From: an uncultured Anaerolineaceae bacterium
GTDB taxonomy: Bacteria; Chloroflexota; Anaerolineae; Promineifilales; Promineifilaceae
DNA length: 7,103 bases
Assembly (NCBI GenBank): GCA_937967805.1
Contig: CALBTC010000492.1
Location: forward strand, 1-7,103
Direction: 5' to 3'
The position numbers were made by a program, and so were the translations under genes. Under the pieces are notes generated by a model, which saw nothing but the letters and a program-made list of their open reading frames with translations, made no database searches and was not told the DNA's origin. This document shows positions 1 to 6,440 of the stretch, piece by piece. Numbering within the stretch: position 1 is the first letter of the stretch; every line of letters starts with the position of its first letter.

Positions 1-902
1 ACCTGCACGCCAAAGGCGTCGGTGCCGCTGGCCCGGCTGTGGGTGCCGGTGCTGACGGACATTTCCAGGGATTCGGCCGTTTTCTTGAGGGCCTTGTACA
101 TGCCGGTGTGCACGTTGGGTCCCAGGTCCAGCATGGGGCCGCTGTCCAGTTCAAACGTGCCGGTATCCGTCGCTCCTGGACCTTTGCCAAAAGTTACGTC
201 GATGGCAATGGCCGCGTCTGGCTGCTGTGAATGGGCGCTGGTGAAGGCCCCCAGCAGGCGCGTTTCTTCCTGCACGGTGGCTACGGCCACTACGTCCCAA
301 CTATGTGTCCGCTGGCTTAGATACTCCAGGCAAATGGTGACGGCGGCGAGGGAAGCGCGATTGTCCAATGCCTTGCCGGCGACACGGCCGTTTAGCAGTT
401 TGCGCAATGGTTGGCGAAAGCTAACAAAATCCCCGACAGAGATCTCCCCTTCTACTTCAGGCAGGGGCAGCCCTACATCGACCACTAAGTCTTCATAGCC
501 AAACGGCTTGTTTTGTTTTTCTGGGGGCAGCATATTTTTGGGCAAACCGCCCAGCACACCGGGAAAATTTTTGTTTCTGCCATGCACCACAACCATCTGC
601 CCATACAAATGGCGCAGATCGACCCCGCCCACGTTTGTGACTCGCAAAAAGCCGTTGTCATTGTGGGAGACAATCTGGTGCACCATGAGGGCAATCTCGT
701 CCATGTGGGCCGCCAGCAAGATGGAGCGCCGGGGGGCTTTGCCGCTGCCTTCTTTGACGGCCATCAGGTTGCCCACGCGGTCGCGCACAAAGCGATTGGC
801 AAACGGCTGCCACCACTCTTCTACTGCGTTGGCAATGGCTTGCTCATTGCCGGAGGGGCCAGGCGTTTCGGTTAAGGTTTGTAGAAGTTTGAATGTTTCC
901 AT
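1..902 (-). CDS. M42-family metallo-aminopeptidase (3' end truncated by window edge)
   Basis: Cytosolic co-catalytic metallopeptidase of the M42 (glutamyl aminopeptidase / endoglucanase-like, TET aminopeptidase) family, which removes N-terminal residues from peptides. I translated it by hand on the minus strand: 300 complete codons from ATG at 902-900 are open to the window edge. Visible motifs are AAHMDE (His66, Asp68), GKALDNR (Asp180, bridging metal ligand), QEE (Glu212 as the expected catalytic base, Glu213 as metal ligand), AIDVT (Asp235, metal ligand), and GTDAFGVQ near residue 293-300. Their spacing matches the family. The last expected ligand, a His in an R-Y-x-H-S type motif, lies beyond the edge; about 50 residues should be missing from the usual 340-360. 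A purine-rich GAGAGAGAG (914-906) three bases before ATG is a plausible ribosome site. The gene starts 27 bp after the Thr/Pro-rich gene, so co-transcription is likely. Peptide specificity cannot be read from the sequence. Confidence 0.93.
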   Translation of the reverse strand, partial: METFKLLQTLTETPGPSGNEQAIANAVEEWWQPFANRFVRDRVGNLMAVKEGSGKAPRRSILLAAHMDEIALMVHQIVSHNDNGFLRVTNVGGVDLRHLYGQMVVVHGRNKNFPGVLGGLPKNMLPPEKQNKPFGYEDLVVDVGLPLPEVEGEISVGDFVSFRQPLRKLLNGRVAGKALDNRASLAAVTICLEYLSQRTHSWDVVAVATVQEETRLLGAFTSAHSQQPDAAIAIDVTFGKGPGATDTGTFELDSGPMLDLGPNVHTGMYKALKKTAESLEMSVSTGTHSRASGTDAFGVQ

Positions 903-929
903 AAGCTCTCTCTCATTGTGCCCCGGCAT

Positions 930-1526
930 TTATGGTTCAGGTTCAGATTCTGTCGTGGCCGTTTCAGTAGGTGCGGCCGTTGTTGCCGTGTTGGTGGCTG
1001 TTGGCGGCGTAACGGCCGTCGTTGCTGTTGGCGCGGTCGTAGGTGTGTTGGTGGCCGTTGGCGGCGTAACGGCCATCGTTGCTGTTGGCGTAGCGGTGGG
1101 TGTGTTGGTGGCTGTTGGCGGCGTAACGGCCGTTGTGCCTGTGGCCGTGGCCGTGCCGGTGCTGGTCGCCGTGGCGGTTCCGGTTGCCGTACCTGTGGCC
1201 GTTGGCGTCGGTGTCGCCGTCGCCGTTTCTGTGGGTGTCACCGTGGGCAAAATGACCGGCGTCTGGAACTGATCCGGCGTGGGTGGCAAGGTGGCAGTGG
1301 GCCGTCCTGGCGTGCGGGTGGGAACGGCCGTTAAGGTACCGGGTGGCAGCACTTCTGTGGCTGTATTGGTCGGCGTCGGTGAGACGACAACCGGCAGCGT
1401 GGGCGGCAGCTCGCTCACAGGGGCATCCGGGGCAATAACCAGCAAAACAACGCCAGCTATGTAACAAGGAAAGGTGAGCAAAATTACCCCAATCAAAATA
1501 AGATAAGTGCGACGACGAGAATTCAT
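930..1526 (-). CDS. Membrane-anchored Thr/Pro/Ala-rich repeat protein, function unknown
   Basis: A 198-residue protein with a short positive N-terminus (Arg4-6), one hydrophobic segment (about residues 8-32), then a low-complexity extracytoplasmic tail made almost wholly of Thr, Pro, Ala and Val, ending in an acidic ESEPEP. The single Cys21 sits after Phe-Pro, which does not fit a lipobox, so a membrane anchor or uncleaved signal is preferred over a lipoprotein. Residues 133-190 hold three 19-residue repeats beginning AVTPPTATNT (starts at 133, 152, 171); residues 97-132 are simpler TAT/TGT tracts. Such tails are common in surface proteins of Anaerolineae as extended, possibly glycosylated stalks, but here no folded domain follows, so the job is unknown. 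ATG 1526 is the first start after an in-frame TAA; no clear Shine-Dalgarno is seen (the leader is C-rich). The opposite strand also reads open, giving Val/Ala/Gly repeats, but conflicts with the peptidase gene. The minus strand fits the neighbouring operon and a proper membrane anchor. Confidence 0.75.
   Translation of the reverse strand: MNSRRRTYLILIGVILLTFPCYIAGVVLLVIAPDAPVSELPPTLPVVVSPTPTNTATEVLPPGTLTAVPTRTPGRPTATLPPTPDQFQTPVILPTVTPTETATATPTPTATGTATGTATATSTGTATATGTTAVTPPTATNTPTATPTATMAVTPPTATNTPTTAPTATTAVTPPTATNTATTAAPTETATTESEPEP
988..1133. repeat. 57-bp direct tandem repeat, about 2.6 copies, inside a coding region
   Basis: Units begin at 988, 1045 and 1102, each opening with GTGTTGGTGGCYGTTGGCGG on the plus strand. 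The period is 57 bp (19 codons), so copy-number change keeps the reading frame. The first two units are nearly identical and the third fades after about 1133. The unit encodes the 19-residue AVTPPTATNT repeat of the minus-strand membrane protein. Each copy contains CGGCC from the window-wide ACGGCCGT motif; two are exact and one is altered to ACGGCCAT. A simpler GT/GCC-rich tract continues to about 1230. Confidence 0.9.
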
Positions 1527-1548
1527 TGGGGGGATGATAGTTTACAAC

Positions 1549-1578
1549 CTTATAAATGACAAACAGTTTAACTGGAAA
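1549..1578 (-). promoter_or_regulatory. Possible weak promoter for the Thr/Pro-rich protein and M42 peptidase pair
   Basis: Read on the minus strand there is TTTCCA (1578-1573), an 18-bp spacer and TATAAG (1554-1549), about 22 bp before the ATG at 1526. The -10 matches five of six consensus positions, the -35 only four. Location in the divergent intergenic region supports it, but the motif is weak and could arise by chance in this AT-rich stretch. Confidence 0.3.
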
Positions 1579-1679
1579 ACATTCCAATTTTATCCCTTAA
1601 CAATCGTTATTACAACGTGCAGATTATGGCCTTATGGCAGGCCTATGACTTTCGGCTTGACGCTTTTGTTGAATGTTGA

Positions 1680-1708
1680 TTGCTATGGCTATGAGCGCAT
1701 GTTATAAT
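1680..1708 (+). promoter_or_regulatory. Likely sigma-70-type promoter with extended -10 for the sensor kinase gene
   Basis: TTGCTA (1680-1685), a 17-bp spacer and a perfect TATAAT (1703-1708), preceded by TG one base upstream to give the extended -10 TGTTATAAT (1700-1708). Transcription would begin near 1715, leaving a leader of about 130 nt before the preferred kinase ATG at 1848. A TTG codon at 1713 is in frame with the kinase but would lie at or before the RNA start, which argues against it as the translation start. Confidence 0.6.
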
Positions 1709-1735
1709 CCCGTTGTTGTATTGTTATTGTAAAGT

Positions 1736-1799
1736 AACTGCGGTTTTTTTCAGCGAGTCCGTCGTTGATTACCCATTATGTTTGCGCCAAACTGCGGTT
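1736..1799 (+). repeat. Leader with a 10-bp direct repeat AACTGCGGTT (1736-1745 and 1790-1799)
   Basis: The decamer AACTGCGGTT occurs twice, 54 bp apart centre to centre, in the untranslated leader between the kinase promoter and its ATG. Each copy is an imperfect palindrome (AAC/GTT arms). The 54-bp spacing is close to five helical turns, so the pair could be a regulator-binding site, but two copies of a 10-mer are thin evidence. The first copy runs into seven T residues (1744-1750) without a strong hairpin, so I do not call a terminator. Confidence 0.3.
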
Positions 1800-1847
1800 A
1801 GCATCAAGAGAGGCAAGCAGTCATCTCAACGTGAAGAGAACAACCGT

Positions 1848-4800
1848 ATGCCAGTAAATCTGTGGGGTGTAAGTAGGGAACTCTCGCTTGACCTGCCGAG
1901 CCGTGCGGTAGGCTACCTGCTTTTGCTTTTTTGTGCTGCCCTTTTTGTTTACCTAGCCTTTTATTTCCGTCCAAATTACCGGCGTTATTCTCAAAAACAA
2001 TGGCTTTGGACGGCTGCCCTGTCGCTGGCCGGGCTGTTTACCAGCCAGCTGCTCCCGCTTCATTTCCCATTCACTTCCCCACCTCTAGCCGAACTGCCGG
2101 ACAGTGCAGCCATGCTGCTTGGTGTCATTCCACTGCTGTTGGCCGGCGTAGTCGTGGGGCCGCCCGGCGCGATGCTTGTTGGCCTGTTTACCGGTTTGGG
2201 TACTGCGCTGGGGCAAACGCATCAGCTTTTTGATCTTTTCTGGGGGACATTTACGGCCGTTTCCATCGCCTTCCTGTTACAGCAAAATTATATCGGTCCA
2301 GTTTACCACTGGCTGCGGCAGCCCTGGGTAGCCGGTTTGCTGAGCGGCTTGCTGCTTACTATTTTTAGCGGATTTGGCAGCTTTGCCGCGGCTGACGTCT
2401 CTGGCCTGTCGGCGCTGGACCAGGCGCTGGTGGTAGCCACGGCCAACTTTTGGCCGCGCCTGCTGGAAGGGGTTGTGGCCGGTGGGGTGGTTACGGTTGT
2501 GCTGCGCAACGTGCCCGATTTACGGCCGTCTCAGTCCCTTATTCCCCCACCGACCCGGCGCAGCCTGCAAAAACGGCTCCAGCTCAACTACTTTACGTTT
2601 GCCGCTCTGCTCATTTTGCTCTCTATCACCGTTGTGTACAATCTGGCCGTCTCCGTCTCTACCCGGCTGGTGGTTAACCAGATGGCCTACAATGCTACCG
2701 TTGTTTCCGAAGAAATCCCGGAATTTGTCAACCAGCTAGAATCTCAGCTTACCCTGTTTGAAGAGGATCAGGCGGCGTTGTTAAGTGACAATACGGCCGT
2801 TGCCAGTGAAGCATTAGCCGAACTGTACCAACGCAATCCAACTTACCAACAATTGCTGCTGGTGGACGAGACCGGTGAGGTGACGGCCGTATTCCCCGAG
2901 AACACAGCCGCAGTTGCGCTCTCCCCGCAAGAAGTCTTGGCCGTTGCCGCTGCCTTTACCCCTAACCCCAAAAGCGTGGCTCTGGCCAACATGCCTACGC
3001 CGGAACAGGTGCTGAGTCTGGTAGTGCCGCTGCGTGAGGATGATGAGGGAACGGCCGTTGTCCTCATCGGGCGGCTGGCCAACTTTAGCCTGGATGATTT
3101 GTTGGTTGGCTTACAAGGCACCGTGGGCGGCGGCACCGGTTTTCTGGTCAACGAGCAAGGGCAAATTATCGCTCATCCGCAAAACACCTATTTACGCGCC
3201 GACTGGCCCGGCGAGGAAGATAGACTGCGTTCCCTCTGGTACCTGGGCCTGGATAACGTGGAGTCAGGTGCGGCGTACCGGGGCTGGCTGCAAGGCAGCA
3301 GCACCCGCGATCTCATTTACACGCAGGCGGTGACCGAGCCTGGCTGGACGGTGGTAACGGCCGTTCCCTATGAAATTGTGCTGGGGCAGGCGCTGCGCAT
3401 CGGCTGGCCACTGCTGCTAGTGCTAATTTTAGGCACCGTATTGTTCTACACCAATGTCACCCTGCTGGGGCGTGACATCACCCAGCCGATCAACAAGATC
3501 GTGGCCGCCAGCAAAACAATGGCCGCCGGCGGCAGTTGGTCGGCCACCGATCTGGAGCAGCGCGAAGACGAAATTGGCGAACTGAACCAGGCGTTTATCC
3601 AGATGCAGCGGGCTACGCGCAAGCAGCTCAATGATCTTTCATTGCTGCTGGGCACCAGCCACGACGTTTCTACCAGCATTGACCTGACGCAGGGCATCCC
3701 GGCCGTCTTACGCGGTGCATTGCGCGGCACAGGAGCCGCCGGCGCGCGGGCGGTGGTGCTAAACCCCAGCGGTGGCCCGCCGCTAACTTTTGGCGAAGGT
3801 CCTGCTGCGCCAGCCATGAAGGATCTGGATCGCCCCATCATGACCCGCCTGCGCCATATGCAGGAGCTGATGCTGGCCACCCCCAACCAGATTCGCGCAG
3901 CCCTGGAGCTGCCCCGTGACGCTGAACCGCCCGTGCCGGCGTTGGTGGCCATTCCGCTTTACTCGCATGATCGCTTCCAGGGGATTTTGTGGTTAGGTTA
4001 CCGGCAAGCCCACAGCTACGATATTTCTGAGCGCAATTTGTTGGTGACGTTGGCCAGCCAGACGGCCGTTCTCGTAGAAAATGCTCGTCTGTATGCCATT
4101 GCAGAGGGGGGACGTCGCCGGTTAGCGGCCGTATTGGCCAGCACTACAGACGCCGTCATCGTCACCGACCAGACCGAACGCATCTTGCTCATCAATCGTG
4201 CCGCCGAGCGTATTTTTAACCTCAACGCCAGCAAAGTGGTGGGCCGCCCGGTGGCCAAGGTGATTGAGCCGGTCAAGCTGGTCAAGGCGCTCACCGGTCA
4301 GGAGGAACACACGCGCAATTTAGAGCTGCCCATGCCCAATGGCCAGACTTATTACGCCAGCGCCTCCACCATCATCAGCAATGAGGGGCAGGTGTTTGGC
4401 CGCGTGGCCGTTTTGCGTGATATTACCCATCTTAAAGAAATTGACGAGATGAAGTCTGACTTTGTGGCCACCGTTTCCCACGATTTGCGCAGCCCGCTCA
4501 CCTACATGCGCGGCTACGCTACCATGGTGCCCATGGTGGATGAACTCAGTCCCAAGCAGCACGAATATTTAGAGAAAAACCTGGTGGGCATTGACCAGAT
4601 GTCCCAGCTAGTGGACGATCTACTTGATTTGGGCCGTATCGAAGCCGGGGTTGATCTGGCTCAGGAGCGCATTGAGGTGAAGCCGCTGCTGGAGGGCATT
4701 GCCGAAGAGTATTGGCAGCACGCTCATTTGGCCGGCATCAAGCTCCAGGTAGATATTGCCAACAACGTTTCGCCAATTCAAGGTGACGGTTCGCTGATTC

Positions 4801-5180
4801 GGCAGGCGCTTACGAACCTGGTAGGCAACGCCATTAAATATGCCCCCAACAGCGGTCCATTATGGCTGCGGGCTGAGCAGAAAAATGATGAGCTGGTTCT
4901 CAGCGTGCAGGACAGTGGCCCGGGCATCCCCAAGCAAGACCAGATGCGCCTGTTTGAAAAGTTTTACCGGGTGAAGCAGCGCGGCACGGAAAAAGTAAAA
5001 GGGTCTGGCCTGGGCCTGGCCATCGTGCGCTCCATTGCCGAGCGGCACGGCGGGCGCGCCTGGTGCTACAGCCAGCAAGGCGAAGGCTGCACCTTCTCCA
5101 TCTCACTGCCTACCCAAAATGGCTACAATCCCGTCGCCAAAGAAAAAGAAAACAGCACGGCAGACAGCAGCGAACTATAA
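1848..5180 (+). CDS. Large membrane-bound sensor histidine kinase (multi-TM, Cache-like, HAMP, GAF, PAS, HisKA, HATPase)
   Basis: A 1110-residue two-component sensor that should autophosphorylate on His and pass phosphate to an unlinked response regulator. Order by residue: about seven hydrophobic segments (21-40, 52-70, 86-103, 105-122, 126-145, 160-185, 203-220) resembling a LytS-like 5TM or related integral sensor; a further TM (246-268); an extracellular dCache-like region (about 280-505, with the typical GTGFLVNEQGQIIAHP at 429-443); TM 516-538; HAMP (539-592, DITQPI and DEIGEL); GAF (about 597-750); PAS (about 755-865); HisKA with SHDLRSP, phospho-acceptor His878; HATPase with N-box Asn994, G1 DSGPGIP (1022-1028), F-box FEKFY (1036-1040), G2 GSGLGLAI (1052-1059). 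All catalytic boxes look intact. A charged 20-residue tail follows, with no receiver domain. I prefer ATG 1848 over TTG 1713 (45 codons longer): AAGAG lies nine bases upstream, the protein then opens directly before TM1, and the promoter falls at 1680-1708. The ligand is unknown. Confidence 0.95.
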   Translation: MPVNLWGVSRELSLDLPSRAVGYLLLLFCAALFVYLAFYFRPNYRRYSQKQWLWTAALSLAGLFTSQLLPLHFPFTSPPLAELPDSAAMLLGVIPLLLAGVVVGPPGAMLVGLFTGLGTALGQTHQLFDLFWGTFTAVSIAFLLQQNYIGPVYHWLRQPWVAGLLSGLLLTIFSGFGSFAAADVSGLSALDQALVVATANFWPRLLEGVVAGGVVTVVLRNVPDLRPSQSLIPPPTRRSLQKRLQLNYFTFAALLILLSITVVYNLAVSVSTRLVVNQMAYNATVVSEEIPEFVNQLESQLTLFEEDQAALLSDNTAVASEALAELYQRNPTYQQLLLVDETGEVTAVFPENTAAVALSPQEVLAVAAAFTPNPKSVALANMPTPEQVLSLVVPLREDDEGTAVVLIGRLANFSLDDLLVGLQGTVGGGTGFLVNEQGQIIAHPQNTYLRADWPGEEDRLRSLWYLGLDNVESGAAYRGWLQGSSTRDLIYTQAVTEPGWTVVTAVPYEIVLGQALRIGWPLLLVLILGTVLFYTNVTLLGRDITQPINKIVAASKTMAAGGSWSATDLEQREDEIGELNQAFIQMQRATRKQLNDLSLLLGTSHDVSTSIDLTQGIPAVLRGALRGTGAAGARAVVLNPSGGPPLTFGEGPAAPAMKDLDRPIMTRLRHMQELMLATPNQIRAALELPRDAEPPVPALVAIPLYSHDRFQGILWLGYRQAHSYDISERNLLVTLASQTAVLVENARLYAIAEGGRRRLAAVLASTTDAVIVTDQTERILLINRAAERIFNLNASKVVGRPVAKVIEPVKLVKALTGQEEHTRNLELPMPNGQTYYASASTIISNEGQVFGRVAVLRDITHLKEIDEMKSDFVATVSHDLRSPLTYMRGYATMVPMVDELSPKQHEYLEKNLVGIDQMSQLVDDLLDLGRIEAGVDLAQERIEVKPLLEGIAEEYWQHAHLAGIKLQVDIANNVSPIQGDGSLIRQALTNLVGNAIKYAPNSGPLWLRAEQKNDELVLSVQDSGPGIPKQDQMRLFEKFYRVKQRGTEKVKGSGLGLAIVRSIAERHGGRAWCYSQQGEGCTFSISLPTQNGYNPVAKEKENSTADSSEL

Positions 5181-5233
5181 ATAATCTCACACGCATCACC
5201 AACTAACTGCAAACAGATCCCCTTAACCTCCGC

Positions 5234-5325
5234 TTGTCATTCCCGCGAAAGCGGGAATCCATACTTCAAATGGCGGATGCCCGCCCCGTGCCTTCGCGGG
5301 GGCAGGCATCATGCTGGCATGACAA
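5234..5325. mobile_element. 92-bp REP/MITE-like palindromic element with imperfect terminal inverted repeats
   Basis: The left end TTGTCATTCC (5234-5243) is the reverse complement of the right end GGCATGACAA (5316-5325) at nine of ten positions. Inside are two hairpins: a perfect 8-bp stem with GAAA loop (5239-5258), and a 5+5 bp stem with one mismatch, ATGCC/GGCAT and GCCCC/GGGGC (5277-5309). The element has no coding capacity and I see no target-site duplication. Sequences of the form TTGTCATTCCCGCG...GCGGGAATCC are known as dispersed repeats in many bacteria. It fills the space between two convergent genes and may also stop or stabilise both transcripts, though there is no U-tract for a canonical terminator. 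Mobility is inference from its structure. Confidence 0.7.
5239..5258. repeat. dRS3-like 20-bp inverted repeat / GNRA-loop hairpin
   Basis: ATTCCCGC-GAAA-GCGGGAAT is a perfect 8-bp stem closed by a GAAA tetraloop. It fits the neisserial dRS3 pattern ATTCCC-N8-GGGAAT. In Neisseria such repeats occur in large arrays and some serve as integration sites for filamentous phage; whether that holds here is unknown. Only this one copy is present in the window. Confidence 0.75.
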
Positions 5326-6111
5326 TCAAGGTGTCAAACGGGCAACGATGGCAAAACCGCCAGCCACATACCGCGTTTCGTGGCCCCAACTGCCTGGCTC
5401 GGCATCGGCATAGGATTGCCGGTAGTGTGGCGCTTCGTGGACGCGCTGAATGGTGAAGCCTGCATCCAGCAGGCCGTTAAAGATATCGTCCATGCGGTGG
5501 CGGAACTCGATGCCGCCGTCGGCGCGGTGCTGGATGGTTTCGGCGTAGGGGGCGTTGATGATGTAATGACGGCCGTTCCATTCCGTGCGATGCACCACAG
5601 GCTGGCTGTGTTTCACGCGATACAAACCTCCGGGACGCAGCACGCGGCCCACTTCACCATACACCTGCTGCAAATCAGGCACGTAAGCCAGGGAGTCGGC
5701 CTGAAACACCAGGTCGAAGGCGTCAGAAGGCAGCGCAGAAAGATCGCGCATGTCGGCCTGGATGGTGGTGATGGGGTAGCCATAGTGGGCGGCCGCTTTC
5801 TTGTCGCCGTCTAGCTGTCCCTGGGTTAAATCTACAACCGTTACGTTGGCACCTAATAGGCCGAAAACGGCCGTTTGTTGCCCACCCCCCGCCGCCAGAC
5901 ACAGCACATCTTGCCCGGCCACGCCTTGCAGCAGGCCATAGGGAAACAGCTCGTACAGCGGCTCCGGCGCAGGGTCTAGCTCGCCGGCCGCCAGCCGCTG
6001 CAACACAGCCACGTCCAAATCGAGCCAGGGCTGGGTGTAGCCGCCGCCTTTTTGGACTTCGGTTTCCCACATGGTTTGGTTTGCCTGAGCTACTTCATCT
6101 AAATGATTCAT
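5326..6111 (-). CDS. Class I SAM-dependent methyltransferase, substrate unknown
   Basis: A 261-residue cytosolic methyltransferase of the Methyltransf_11/25 type. The SAM-binding motif I is VLCLAAGGGQQT (69-80), with the acidic residue Asp94 at the end of beta 2 (VTVVDLT), IQADMRDLS (117-125, Asp120 after beta 3), the FDLVFQADSLAYVPD stretch (132-146) and VLRPGGLYRV (157-166). This Gly-Gly-Gly-Gln-Gln form of motif I marks a recognisable subfamily of uncharacterised bacterial methyltransferases. The C-terminal third (Trp178, His182, Tyr183 and HEAPHYRQS around 225-233) probably forms the substrate cap. Start chosen at ATG 6111-6109 because AGGAG (6123-6119) lies seven bases upstream; the frame stays open a further 70 codons upstream, but that part looks non-family and non-conserved in style. 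The stop codon directly abuts the palindromic element. The gene lies downstream of a small frame and an rluD-like gene on the same strand; no pathway link is evident. Confidence 0.9.
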   Translation of the reverse strand: MNHLDEVAQANQTMWETEVQKGGGYTQPWLDLDVAVLQRLAAGELDPAPEPLYELFPYGLLQGVAGQDVLCLAAGGGQQTAVFGLLGANVTVVDLTQGQLDGDKKAAAHYGYPITTIQADMRDLSALPSDAFDLVFQADSLAYVPDLQQVYGEVGRVLRPGGLYRVKHSQPVVHRTEWNGRHYIINAPYAETIQHRADGGIEFRHRMDDIFNGLLDAGFTIQRVHEAPHYRQSYADAEPGSWGHETRYVAGGFAIVARLTP

Positions 6112-6118
6112 TGCTTCA

Positions 6119-6123
6119 CTCCT
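6119..6123 (-). promoter_or_regulatory. Shine-Dalgarno AGGAG fixing the methyltransferase start
   Basis: On the minus strand, AGGAG is followed by TGAAGCA and then the ATG at 6111. It is the best ribosome site in the window and decides against the longer frame opening near 6321. Confidence 0.75.
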
Positions 6124-6197
6124 GAAAGCCAATTCGCCACAGATTGCACAACCCTCTCTGGCAGGTGAATGGCAGGAAGGGGGAAACGGCCGTCTCT

Positions 6198-6407
6198 CTA
6201 CGGCGCAATCACACTGAAAAGCAAGATGATAAACCAAAGGATAATGCCAACGGTATAGATCCAGCTCAAAGCCCGGTATTGCCAAAGTAGCGCAGATGCT
6301 CGTTTGCTTTGACGAGCCCATGAAGGCGTTTTATAAGTCCAGTACATCATTTGCCACGGCCCCGCACATCCACTGCGAAAGTAGGATTTGGTTTTTTTAC
6401 GGTTCAA
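6198..6407 (-). CDS. Possible small C-tail-anchored membrane protein (hypothetical)
   Basis: This frame runs from TTG at 6407 (69 residues) or, more plausibly, from the double ATG at 6350/6347 (50 or 49 residues) to TAG at 6200-6198. It is basic at the front and ends in one hydrophobic segment, WIYTVGIILWFIILLFSVIAP, which reads like a real membrane helix. Arg/Lys residues before it would favour a cytoplasmic N-terminus. It fills the gap between the rluD-like gene (stop 34 bp upstream of the TTG) and the methyltransferase (86 bp downstream), all on one strand. Against it: no ATG for the longer form, weak ribosome sites (GGGA before TTG, CGGGG before ATG), and no family that I recognise. It could be a chance frame or a remnant. 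Confidence 0.4.
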   Translation of the reverse strand: MNRKKTKSYFRSGCAGPWQMMYWTYKTPSWARQSKRASALLWQYRALSWIYTVGIILWFIILLFSVIAP

Positions 6408-6440
6408 ATACGTCCCAAATGGCTGTCCAGCATTGTCTGA

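Noticed and set aside
988..1133. CRISPR-like repetition
   Set aside because: The units are contiguous 57-bp tandem repeats in a coding frame with no unique spacers, and no cas gene is present.
508..1272. Long plus-strand open frame giving a Val/Ala/Gly-rich repeat protein
   Set aside because: It is the antisense reading of the M42 peptidase start and of the Thr/Pro repeat gene. The peptidase motifs on the minus strand are decisive, and GC-rich repeats keep several frames open.
964..1587. Second minus-strand frame rich in His, Asn and Gly across the same repeat
   Set aside because: It is a frame shadow of the Thr/Pro-rich gene, lacking a membrane anchor or any known domain. The 930-1526 frame has a sensible N-terminal hydrophobic segment.
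1713..1847. 45-codon N-terminal extension of the kinase from TTG
   Set aside because: A strong promoter lies immediately before it, the extension has no family-like features, and an ATG with an upstream AAGAG follows at 1848.
5277..5309. Intrinsic terminator for the kinase or methyltransferase
   Set aside because: The hairpin is GC-rich but has no following T-run on either strand, so I list it only as part of the palindromic element.
5380..5814. 144-codon plus-strand frame
   Set aside because: It lies wholly antisense to the methyltransferase, whose SAM motifs are clear. The composition is that of a complementary-strand shadow.
6391..6420. GGTTCAAAT (6401-6409) resembling a tRNA T-loop
   Set aside because: The flanking bases do not pair into a 5-bp T-stem, and no acceptor stem, anticodon arm or D-arm could be found around it.
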